From contig NZ_FONV01000010.1 of NCBI RefSeq assembly GCF_900113015.1, forward strand, positions 62,001 through 126,000: 64,000 nucleotides of DNA, written 5' to 3'. This DNA is from Actinoplanes philippinensis (GTDB lineage: Bacteria > Actinomycetota > Actinomycetes > Mycobacteriales > Micromonosporaceae). The notes beneath the pieces are model-generated. The model searched no databases. It was not told the origin of the DNA and saw only the letters and a program-made list of their open reading frames with translations. Positions 1 through 8,536 of the stretch are shown here, piece after piece. Numbering within the stretch: position 1 is the stretch's first letter; each line of letters starts with the position of its first letter. A program made the translations under genes and the position numbers.

Positions 1-149
1 AGGAGCAGGATCGGGATGTCGTCGCGGATCTCGAAGATCCGGCCGCACTCGGTGCACGTCAGCGTCTGCGCGCCGGCGTCGTGCTCGAGGGGCGCGTGAT
101 GGGTGTCCGGGCAGGCCAGAATCTCCAGCAACTGCTGATCGAGCGCCAC
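1..149 (-). CDS. Trm112-like zinc protein (3' end outside window)
   Basis: The reverse strand encodes VALDQQLLEILACPDTHHAP followed by a TCTECGRIFEIRDDIPILL segment, the classic small Trm112p/YcaR-like fold. Paired cysteines (CPD and CTEC) are the metal-binding positions of this family, which acts as an activating partner or small zinc protein. The start is a GTG preceded by TTAGGAG about 7 bases upstream. The gene lies 45 bases after manB on the same strand and is probably co-transcribed with it, an arrangement common in actinomycetes. Only 49 codons are visible; the usual family length is about 60, so little is missing. Confidence 0.82.
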   Translation of the reverse strand, partial: MALDQQLLEILACPDTHHAPLEHDAGAQTLTCTECGRIFEIRDDIPILL

Positions 150-194
150 CGAGTTACTCCTAATCGCCGCGAAAGAACTCCGGTCGTGGCGATC

Positions 195-1574
195 CTATCC
201 ACGAACGATGGCCAGGACCTCGTCACGTAGCTTTGCCATCCGGTCCGCGTCGGGAGCCTCCACGTTGAGCCGCAGGAGCGGCTCCGTGTTGGACGCCCGC
301 AGGTTGAACCAGGCACCGTCGCCGACCTGGAACGTCATGCCGTCCAGGTCGTCCACCGAGGCGTCCGGGAACGCGGCCCGCACCTCGGCGATCTTGGCGG
401 TCGCGTCGGCCACCGTGGAGTTGATCTCACCGGAGGCGACGTACCGCTCGTACTCCGCGGCGTACTCCGACAGGGGCTGCTCCTGGCCACCGAGCGCGGC
501 GAGCACGTGCATGGCGGCGAGCATGCCGGTGTCGGCGAACCAGAAGTCGCGGAAGTAGTAGTGCGCCGAGTGCTCGCCGCCGAAGACCGCGTTGGTGGAC
601 GCCATCTCGGCCTTGATGAACGAGTGGCCGACCCGGCTGCGGACCGGCTTCCCGCCGTTCTCGGTGATGATCTCCGGCACCGCGGCCGAGGTGATCAGGT
701 TGTGGATGATCGTGCTGCCCGGGAACTTGGCCAGCTCACGGCTCGCCACCAGCGCGGTGATCGCGGACGGCGAGACCGGGTCGCCGTTCTCGTCGATGAC
801 GAAGCAGCGGTCGGCGTCGCCGTCGAAGGCCAGGCCGATGTCGGCGCCCTGCTCACGGACCGCATTCTGCAGGTCGACCAGGTTCTTCGGGTCGAGCGGG
901 TTGGCCTCGTGGTTGGGGAACGAGCCGTCCAGCTCGAAGAAGAGCGGCGCGATGGTCAGCGGCAGGGCGGGCAGCACCTGGTCGCCGAGGACGGCCGGGA
1001 CGGTGTAACCGCCCATGCCGTTGCCGGCGTCGACGATCACCTTGAGCGGCCGGATGCCGGACAGGTCGACGAGCGAGCGCAGGTGAGCCGCGTAGTCCTT
1101 GAGGACGTCACGCTGCTCGACCCGGGACGGGCCGTCGGCCTCCGCGTTCAGATCGGCGAGCAGCTGCTGGGCGCGCTGCCGGACCACGGCGAGGCCGCTG
1201 TCCTGGCCGACCGGGCGGGCGCCGGCCCGGCACAGCTTGATCCCGTTGTACTGCGCGGGGTTGTGGCTGGCGGTGAACATCGCGCCCGGCAGGTTCAGCG
1301 CGCCGGAGGCGTAGTACAGCTGGTCGGTCGAGGCCAGCCCGATGTTGATCACGGCGGCGCCGGCGGCGTTGGCCCCGTTGGCGAAGGCGGCGGCCAGGCT
1401 GGGACCCGACTCCCGCATGTCGTGGCCGATCACGATCTGGTCCGGCTCGTCACCGGACTCGCGCAACATCTCGACGAACGCCGTGCCGATCGCCCGGGCC
1501 ACCGTCTCGTTGAACTGGTCCGGGACGGTTCCCCGTACGTCGTACGCCTTGATGATCTGCGACAGATCAGACAC
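195..1574 (-). CDS. manB: Phosphomannomutase/phosphoglucomutase
   Basis: This 459-residue alpha-D-phosphohexomutase interconverts mannose 6-phosphate and mannose 1-phosphate, feeding GDP-mannose synthesis together with manC further along the window. All four family loops are visible: the catalytic phosphoserine in TASHNP (Ser103), the magnesium loop DGDADR (251-256), the sugar-binding loop GEHSAH (333-338) and the phosphate-binding loop RASNTEP (426-432). Length is normal. The start is GTG with GAGGAG just upstream. Position next to the Trm112 gene and near DUF3499 and whiB2 matches the M. tuberculosis Rv3257c neighbourhood. Some activity on phosphoglucose is possible. Confidence 0.93.
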   Translation of the reverse strand: MSDLSQIIKAYDVRGTVPDQFNETVARAIGTAFVEMLRESGDEPDQIVIGHDMRESGPSLAAAFANGANAAGAAVINIGLASTDQLYYASGALNLPGAMFTASHNPAQYNGIKLCRAGARPVGQDSGLAVVRQRAQQLLADLNAEADGPSRVEQRDVLKDYAAHLRSLVDLSGIRPLKVIVDAGNGMGGYTVPAVLGDQVLPALPLTIAPLFFELDGSFPNHEANPLDPKNLVDLQNAVREQGADIGLAFDGDADRCFVIDENGDPVSPSAITALVASRELAKFPGSTIIHNLITSAAVPEIITENGGKPVRSRVGHSFIKAEMASTNAVFGGEHSAHYYFRDFWFADTGMLAAMHVLAALGGQEQPLSEYAAEYERYVASGEINSTVADATAKIAEVRAAFPDASVDDLDGMTFQVGDGAWFNLRASNTEPLLRLNVEAPDADRMAKLRDEVLAIVRG

Positions 1575-1659
1575 TGCTCACTCCTCAGGAAAGTCCCCTT
1601 TGGCCCCGAGGGTAGCGGAGTGCCTGGTACCCCCATGTTTTAACCGCGCTGCCGGGCGA

Positions 1660-2340
1660 TTAACTCAGGGAATCCCGGCATGCACGGTCCGCAACCCTCG
1701 TGGTCTCCGGCAGGCGGAAACGCGGGGCCAGGCGCAACGTCAGCGCACAGGCGCGGTCCAGGCCGATCCGGTGGCCGACGGAGACGAAGACCGGCTTCAC
1801 CCCGGTCTGGGTACGCAGTACGGCGCCGACCGTCTCCCCCGCGTCGACGAGCGCGGATCGTGAGCCCCGCGGTTCGCCGACCGGCTCCCAGTCTCCCACC
1901 AGCCGGGTCTTCCCGACGCCGAACGACGGGAGATCGGTGAGCACGCCGAGGTGGGCGGCGAGGCCGAAGCGGCGCGGATGGGCCAGGCCGTGCCCGTCGC
2001 AGATCAGCACGCCGGGCCGCACGGTCAGCCGTTCGAGTGCCGCCAGCAGCGCCGGCACCTCGCGGAAGGCGAACAGCCCCGGGACGTACGGGAAGGCCGG
2101 CGCCCCGCGGACCACGGCGGTGTCGACGACCGAGAGATCGGCGGTGTTCAGCACGACCACCGCCGCGGCGAGACGCGAGTCGTCGTCCGCGTAGGCCACG
2201 TCCAGGCCCGCGACGGTCGCCGGCGACTCCGGGCCGTCGTCGAGGACGACGCGGGAACGCAAGGCGTCCTGCACGGCGAGGGCTTCTTCTTCGGTACGCG
2301 GCCACGGCTGCACGGCCCGCAGCATAGGGACTGTTGTCAC
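1660..2340 (-). CDS. nfi: Endonuclease V (deoxyinosine 3' endonuclease)
   Basis: The 226-residue product has the endonuclease V signature. VAGLDVAY supplies the first metal-binding aspartate (Asp47), PYVPGLFAFRE holds the strand-separating wedge tyrosine region and a catalytic glutamate (Glu94), and ICDGHG supplies the third acidic residue (Asp115). SFGVGKTRL and the late GHRIGL segment are also typical. The enzyme nicks DNA at the second phosphodiester 3' to deoxyinosine, initiating repair of deaminated adenine. The start is uncertain: GTG at 2340 gives the longest form and ATG at 2325 is an alternative; neither has a clear ribosome binding site. It is divergent from the GAF regulator. Confidence 0.9.
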   Translation of the reverse strand: MTTVPMLRAVQPWPRTEEEALAVQDALRSRVVLDDGPESPATVAGLDVAYADDDSRLAAAVVVLNTADLSVVDTAVVRGAPAFPYVPGLFAFREVPALLAALERLTVRPGVLICDGHGLAHPRRFGLAAHLGVLTDLPSFGVGKTRLVGDWEPVGEPRGSRSALVDAGETVGAVLRTQTGVKPVFVSVGHRIGLDRACALTLRLAPRFRLPETTRVADRACRDSLS

Positions 2341-2344
2341 CAGC

Positions 2345-2360
2345 CGTGACGCGGGTCACG
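2345..2360. promoter_or_regulatory. Candidate operator palindrome
   Basis: CGTGAC, four bases, then GTCACG form a perfect 6-bp dyad in the short gap between the divergent endonuclease V and GAF-regulator genes. The position suits an operator for one or both promoters. The binding protein is not known, and the dyad is short enough to occur by chance in GC-rich DNA. Confidence 0.35.
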
Positions 2361-2382
2361 ATGGGGGCTGGAGGTGCTGCCG

Positions 2383-3630
2383 GTGAACCCGTGGCTCGCG
2401 CTGACCCCCGGAGACGACCCCGCCGAGCGGATCCGGCTGATCGGCCGTGCCCACGAGAGGTTCCTGGCCGGGGAGCGCCAGCCGGATCGCCTGCGCCCGG
2501 TGGTGGCCGACTCGTGGGCCCGCTCCGCCGCGTTCATCGGGGCGGACAGCACGGCGCCGATCGACCTGGCGGACGCCGATCTGGAGGCGTACCGGTCGGC
2601 ACATCCGCTGGCCCGGGTCATGCCGATCTTCCGGGACCTGCTGGGCGGCCTCGCCGAGGACGGCGACCACATGATGGCGGTCTGTGACGCCAACGGCCGG
2701 CTGCTCTGGGTCGAGGGGCATCCGGCCACGCTGCGCAGCGCCGCCGCGATGAACTTCGTGCCCGGCGCCCGCTGGGACGAGGCGCACGCCGGGACGAACG
2801 CGCCGGGCACCGCGCTGGCCGTCGACCACGCGCTGCAGATCTTCGCGACCGAGCACTTCAGCCATCCGGTGCAGCGGTGGACGTGCGCGGCGGCCCCGGT
2901 GCACGATCCCGGCACCGGCCGGCTGCTCGGGGCGATCGACGTCACCGGCGGGGACCATCTGGCCAATCCGCACAGTCTCGCCCTGGTCCGGGCCACGGCG
3001 CTGGCCGCCGAGGCGTACCTCCGCACGGTCGAACCGGTCGTGCGCCAACCGCATGTCGCGGCACTCGGCCGGGACGAGGCCCGCCTCGCGGTGAACGGCC
3101 GGCAGGTGCGTCTCGGCCGCCGCCACTCCGAACTGTTGGCGCTGCTCACCGTCTATCCGGAGGGGCGCACCGGGGACCAGCTGGGCATCGAGTTGTACGG
3201 CGACGACGTGAACCCGGTGACGATCCGCGCCGAGCTGTCCCGGCTGCGCCGCATCCTCGGCCCGGAGCTGCTCGACTCCCGTCCCTACCGGCTGCGGACC
3301 GCGCTGGAGACCGACTTCGGGCTGGTGGCGCGGCTGCTGGACGCGGGACGTACGGCCGAGGCCCTGGATGCCTATCCGGGACCGCTGCTGCCCGGGTCGG
3401 ACGCGCCCGGCGTGGTGCGGCTGCGGCGGCTGCTGGATCACCGGCTGCGCACCGCGATCCTGGCCTCGGGCGACCGGCGGATGCTCCAGACCTGGTTGAA
3501 CAGCACGTGGGGCAGTGACGACCTGGATCTCTGGGAGGCGTACGCCACGCTGGCCCCGGCCGACCCGGTCGCCGCCCGCCGGGTCGCCGTGCTGACCCGT
3601 GAATACGCGTGCAACGTTGCTGCAACGTAG
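2383..3630 (+). CDS. GAF-domain transcriptional regulator
   Basis: The protein (415 residues from GTG 2383, which has GGAGG 8 bases upstream; GTG 2374 lies inside that site) starts with an AcoR-like helical segment containing VVADSWARS. A GAF sensory domain follows, with HAGTNAPGTAL and the FSHPVQRWTCAAAP segment. The C-terminal part (about 225-310) looks like a winged-helix domain: LGRRHSELLALLTVYPEG and then RAELSRLRRILGPE. The sigma-54 AAA module of AcoR is absent. Such proteins usually sit beside aldehyde dehydrogenase and DUF779 genes, as here, and are inferred to control them. The ligand is unknown. Confidence 0.75.
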   Translation: MNPWLALTPGDDPAERIRLIGRAHERFLAGERQPDRLRPVVADSWARSAAFIGADSTAPIDLADADLEAYRSAHPLARVMPIFRDLLGGLAEDGDHMMAVCDANGRLLWVEGHPATLRSAAAMNFVPGARWDEAHAGTNAPGTALAVDHALQIFATEHFSHPVQRWTCAAAPVHDPGTGRLLGAIDVTGGDHLANPHSLALVRATALAAEAYLRTVEPVVRQPHVAALGRDEARLAVNGRQVRLGRRHSELLALLTVYPEGRTGDQLGIELYGDDVNPVTIRAELSRLRRILGPELLDSRPYRLRTALETDFGLVARLLDAGRTAEALDAYPGPLLPGSDAPGVVRLRRLLDHRLRTAILASGDRRMLQTWLNSTWGSDDLDLWEAYATLAPADPVAARRVAVLTREYACNVAAT

Positions 3631-3667
3631 CCGTAACTAAGGTCCGCCGAAACGAGGAGGCGAGACC

Positions 3668-5191
<1,524 letters not shown>

Positions 5192-5194
5192 GCG

Positions 5195-5569
5195 ATGGTC
5201 GCGACGAGGGTTGACGTGACCCCCGCGGCCGCCGCCATGATGCGGCAGCTGCGGGGTCAGCACGGGCCACTGATGTTCCACCAGTCCGGCGGCTGCTGTG
5301 ACGGCAGCTCGCCGATGTGTTACCCGGAGGGCGAGTTCCGTACCGGCGGATCCGACGTGCTCTTGCAGTCTCTGGCCATCGAGGGGGTGCCGGAGCCCAT
5401 CACGTTCTGGATGTCGGCCAGTCAGTTCGAACTCTGGAAACACACGCACCTGACGGTGGACGTGGTCCCCGGCCGCGGCTCCGGCTTCTCGCTGGAGGCG
5501 CCCGAGGGCGTCCGGTTCCTCATCCGCTCCCGCCTGCTCACCCCGCAGGAGCTGGCGGAACTGGGCTAA
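5195..5569 (+). CDS. DUF779 protein, aldehyde dehydrogenase partner
   Basis: The 124-residue product contains the cysteine-rich motif GGCCDGSSPMCYPEGEF (about 28-44) and a C-terminal GRGSGFSLEAPEGVRFL segment, both typical of DUF779. The family is almost always encoded next to ExaC-type aldehyde dehydrogenases, but its biochemical role is not established. The clustered cysteines suggest metal or redox chemistry (inference). The ATG is 3 bases after the aldehyde dehydrogenase stop, so translation is probably coupled. Confidence 0.85.
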   Translation: MVATRVDVTPAAAAMMRQLRGQHGPLMFHQSGGCCDGSSPMCYPEGEFRTGGSDVLLQSLAIEGVPEPITFWMSASQFELWKHTHLTVDVVPGRGSGFSLEAPEGVRFLIRSRLLTPQELAELG

Positions 5570-5576
5570 TCCGTTC

Positions 5577-5605
5577 GTGGGCGGGGTCGTGCCGGCCCCG
5601 CCCAC
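5577..5605. terminator. Hairpin after DUF779
   Basis: GTGGGCGGGG and CCCCGCCCAC form a perfect 10-bp stem with a 9-base loop beginning 7 bases after the DUF779 stop codon. There is no U tract, as is usual for GC-rich actinomycete terminators. Confidence 0.65.
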
Positions 5606-5783
5606 CGCCTGGGTAGACATTCGAGACATTTACCACCGTGACCGACCCCATCGGTGAAGCGCGATCCAACTGCGGCCAAACTTGACGCATTACCGGATTC
5701 GCGCCAAACGAACATGTGGTGGTGGCGACCGGCTGCGATTCGAGGCATCGTCGGCAGGCGCACCACCGACCTGGGGAGGTCTC

Positions 5784-6632
5784 TTGATACGGCTGTCGCA
5801 CACCCGGAAGGCCTTCGCGATCAGCGTCGCGCTGATCATGACGGGACTCGTCGGCCAGGCGACCGCGGCGACCGTCACCGCACAGCCGACGCCGAGCGTC
5901 GCACCGTCCGGCGCCGCGCCCGCGCCATCGGCATCCGCACCGGCGGCGGCGCCGGCCAAGCCCGCGCCGAAACCGTCGAAGGAACGCACCGAGAGCGTTC
6001 CGATCGTCAAGCCGAAGGGCAGGACCGGGCCCGCCGGGAGCCTGCTGACGACCGGGTCCAAGGGCGTCGCGCTCACCTTCGACGACGGGCCCGACCCGGA
6101 TCTCACGCCGAAACTGCTGAAACTCCTCGCCAAGGAGAAGGTGAAGGCGACCTTCTGCCTGGTCGGGACCGAGGCGCGCCGCCACCCCGACATGGTGCGC
6201 GCGATCGCCAAGGGCGGTCACAGCTTCTGCAACCACTCGTGGGACCACGACCTCAAGCTGGGCAAGCGCTCCCACCACGCGATCCGCGCCGACCTGGAGC
6301 GCACCAACGCCGCCATCCGCGCGGCCGTGCCGGACGCGAAGATCCGCTACATGCGGGCGCCGGGCGGCAACTTCACACCGGCCCTGGTCAAGATCTCCGC
6401 CGAGATGGGCATGCACTCGATCTACTGGAAGGTCGACCCTCGCGACTGGGACCAGAAGGAGACCGAGTCCAACAACTCGCACCGGGACAAGATCATCCGG
6501 TCGGTGAAACGGAACACGCACCCGGGCGCGATCGTCCTCTCCCACGACTACGCGCAGCCGGCCACCATCGACGCCTACCGCGAGCTCATCCCCTGGCTCC
6601 GCAAGCGCTTCCAGCTGGTAGCCCTGACCTGA
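5784..6632 (+). CDS. Secreted polysaccharide deacetylase (CE4/NodB)
   Basis: From TTG 5784, preceded by GGGGAGG, the protein is 282 residues. A signal peptide or anchor (LSHTRKAFAISVALIMTGLV, ending near ATAAT) is followed by an Ala/Pro/Ser-rich linker and a NodB homology domain. Motif 1 is TFDDGPDP (catalytic base and metal aspartates), motif 2 is SFCNHSWDHD (metal histidines), then MRAPGGN and a late IVLSHDYAQP. Carbohydrate esterase family 4 enzymes remove N- or O-acetyl groups from peptidoglycan, chitin or xylan; the substrate here cannot be told. The frame is open upstream to 5682, but the strong ribosome binding site favours TTG 5784. Confidence 0.85.
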   Translation: MIRLSHTRKAFAISVALIMTGLVGQATAATVTAQPTPSVAPSGAAPAPSASAPAAAPAKPAPKPSKERTESVPIVKPKGRTGPAGSLLTTGSKGVALTFDDGPDPDLTPKLLKLLAKEKVKATFCLVGTEARRHPDMVRAIAKGGHSFCNHSWDHDLKLGKRSHHAIRADLERTNAAIRAAVPDAKIRYMRAPGGNFTPALVKISAEMGMHSIYWKVDPRDWDQKETESNNSHRDKIIRSVKRNTHPGAIVLSHDYAQPATIDAYRELIPWLRKRFQLVALT

Positions 6633-6673
6633 CCCCGGCCGGCCCCCGATCCGGGGCCACACCCCCGAACAAA

Positions 6674-6706
6674 CTCTGGCGGCCGGCTCCGACCCGGCCG
6701 CCAGAG
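6674..6706. terminator. Bidirectional hairpin between deacetylase and DUF3499
   Basis: CTCTGGCGGCCGG and CCGGCCGCCAGAG form a perfect 13-bp stem around a 7-base loop between two convergent genes. A second hairpin (GGGCAGCC/GGCTGCCC, 6722-6750) follows, so the convergent pair appears to be insulated twice. Confidence 0.75.
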
Positions 6707-6909
6707 CTGTCGCAGGGCCGGGGGCAGCCCTCACGACAGGGCGGCTGCCCTCGGGGCTGTCACGTGAGGCCGCCCGGGGGTTCGGTGGGGGGACGCTTTC
6801 GCCCGAGAGGCGCGCTGACGGGCCGGACGGGCCGCGGACGTCGCGGGGTGGCCCGGGAACGGGCCGAGTGCGATTGAGGGCGGGGCGGCCCGTACCGCTG
6901 CGGGATTTT

Positions 6910-7272
6910 TCAGTGCGAGGGCGGGATCACCCGGAGATGACCGCGGCGGCCGGTCTGGTGGCCCGGGGTGTGATCGGTGTCATCCGGGCGCGGCGGGACC
7001 GGCCGGGCCGCCTCGCGGACGGCCTCGGCGAGGGCCACCAGATCGTCGGTGGTGGGGGGTGGGGGTGCGAAGTCGCCGTCGTGGCGGACGAGCTCCCAGC
7101 CTCGGGGGGCGGTGAGGCTGCGGGCGTGCGTCTCGCACAGGTCGTACGTGTGGGGTTCGGCGAACGCCGCCAGGGGGCCCACGACGGCCGTGGAATCGCC
7201 GTAGACGTAGGTCAGGGTGGCGACCGCCTGTCGGGGACAGCCGTTCCGGGAGCAGCGCCGTGGTGACCTCAC
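6910..7272 (-). CDS. DUF3499 family protein
   Basis: The 120-residue protein begins MRSPRRCSRNGCPRQAVATL and continues with YVYGDST and YDLCETHA. CxxxxC plus CxxH look like a zinc site. This matches the actinobacterial DUF3499 family (M. tuberculosis Rv3258c), conserved next to manB, the metallopeptidase gene and whiB2. Function is unknown. The GTG start is divergent from the metallopeptidase gene. The C-terminal third is Pro/Arg-rich and probably disordered. Confidence 0.82.
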   Translation of the reverse strand: MRSPRRCSRNGCPRQAVATLTYVYGDSTAVVGPLAAFAEPHTYDLCETHARSLTAPRGWELVRHDGDFAPPPPTTDDLVALAEAVREAARPVPPRPDDTDHTPGHQTGRRGHLRVIPPSH

Positions 7273-7457
7273 GGCGGCAACTTATCTCCCCGTTCGCGAT
7301 TCTGGGTCGTGTTGCCTCGCGACACGCCGACCCGGGCGTATCACGATTCGGCGATGGTCGTTGAACACGCCGACCCGATGGGGCGAATCAACGGCACGGA
7401 CACACGATGACTACGGGCTGAGCACGACCGTCGGCCGAGTGGGGCTACGCTGGCCGC

Positions 7458-7934
7458 GTGACCACCAGTCCCGAACGCCGCCGGACGGATGGCAAGGCGA
7501 CCCGCAGCCCCGGACCGGGCCGGCCCGCGCGCCGGGATCGGCACGGGCGCGGCCTGCGCGGCCGTCTGGTCCCGGCGACCGTGCCGCTGGCCCGCACCAA
7601 GGCGGAGATCTTCGACGACCTGGTGCTGGACACCGTGGAGAGCCTGGAGCGCCGCTATGCCAAGGAGCTGGCCGGCGTGGAGTTCGCCGTCGAGGACGTG
7701 CCTCCGGAGCTGAACGTCTACGACTCGGACGTGCTCGAGGACGGCGAGGTGCCCCTGGCCCGGCTGCTGCCGGGCCGCCCGGGGCGACATGAGCTGCCGC
7801 CGCGGATCGTGCTCTACCGCCGCCCGCTGGAGTTCCGGGCGATGGATCGGGAGGACCTCGCCGACCTCGTCCACGACGTGATCATCGAGCAGGTTGCCAA
7901 CCTGCTCGGGGTGGATCCCGACGAGCTGGCCTAG
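7458..7934 (+). CDS. Metallopeptidase-family (zincin-like) protein, HExxH lost
   Basis: The 158-residue protein has a basic, disordered N-terminus. From about residue 45 it matches the small zincin-like metallopeptidase family encoded beside DUF3499 and whiB2 (Rv3259 position). Conserved parts are FDDLVLDTVESLERRYAKEL, FAVEDVPPE and the IVLYRRPLE strand. Where family members with a catalytic site have HExxH, this protein reads LVHDVIIEQVANLLGVDPDE, which keeps one histidine and lacks the EIGHH core. It may therefore be non-catalytic. It converges on whiB2 with 7 bases between stops. Confidence 0.75.
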   Translation: MTTSPERRRTDGKATRSPGPGRPARRDRHGRGLRGRLVPATVPLARTKAEIFDDLVLDTVESLERRYAKELAGVEFAVEDVPPELNVYDSDVLEDGEVPLARLLPGRPGRHELPPRIVLYRRPLEFRAMDREDLADLVHDVIIEQVANLLGVDPDELA

Positions 7935-7941
7935 CGTTTAC

Positions 7942-8202
7942 TCAGGCCACTCGTCGTTTCAACTTGCGACGTTCACGTTCGGACAGTCCACCCCAGATCC
8001 CGAAACGCTCGTCGTGACCGAGCGCATATTCCAGGCACTCGGCTTTCACATCACAGCGGCCGCAGATGCGCTTCGCCTCGCGCGTCGAGCCGCCCTTCTC
8101 AGGGAAGAAAGCCTCGGGATCGGTCTGTGAACACAGCGCCCGCTCCTGCCACTCGGGCGCGTCCCCGAGCAGGTCTACCCCTTCAACCTGCGTCGCTTCC
8201 AT
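7942..8202 (-). CDS. whiB2: WhiB-family iron-sulfur regulator (WhiB2/WhmD type)
   Basis: From ATG 8202, with GGAGGC upstream, the product is 86 residues. Four cysteines that hold the 4Fe-4S cluster are visible: ALCSQTDPEAFF, then ICGRCDVKAEC. The GIWGG turn and the basic tail SERERRKLKRRVA are the DNA-binding part. WhiB2 (WhmD, WhiB of Streptomyces) acts with the primary sigma factor to control septation. The neighbourhood (DUF3499, metallopeptidase, fbiA) is that of M. tuberculosis whiB2, which supports this subfamily. An upstream in-frame ATG at 8295 would add 31 residues but ignores the good ribosome binding site. Confidence 0.9.
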   Translation of the reverse strand: MEATQVEGVDLLGDAPEWQERALCSQTDPEAFFPEKGGSTREAKRICGRCDVKAECLEYALGHDERFGIWGGLSERERRKLKRRVA

Positions 8203-8536
8203 CGGCGTGCCTCCAAATTCCGCGCCGGCACGAAAGCCGGCGCTGACCCCCCACGCACGCGGCGTGTTTTTGTGGGTACGACGCCTTTGTGCCACATCGT
8301 CCCCACAACCCCACCAAAATTACACGCGTGTAAGACGTGCGTCGTCAAGCCGAACCTGCTAAATGGGCCCGTTTCCGCACCCCTGGAGAGCAGATCACAG
8401 GCCTGTTCCAGCCCTATCGCTCCAAGCTGCCGGAAGGTAACGCGAAGCCGGGCCCCCGCGTCCAATTTAACCCGATTCGTGACTAAGAGGCAGCGGGTCC
8501 CCCTACCCGGGTCCGCCGAATGGATCATGTGCCCCG
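8203..8536. promoter_or_regulatory. whiB2 upstream region
   Basis: This 334-base non-coding stretch lies between the whiB2 start and the fbiC stop. It is visibly richer in A/T than its surroundings in the part nearest whiB2 (8270-8380), as expected of a regulated promoter region. No clear operator, riboswitch or terminator was recognised. Confidence 0.4.
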
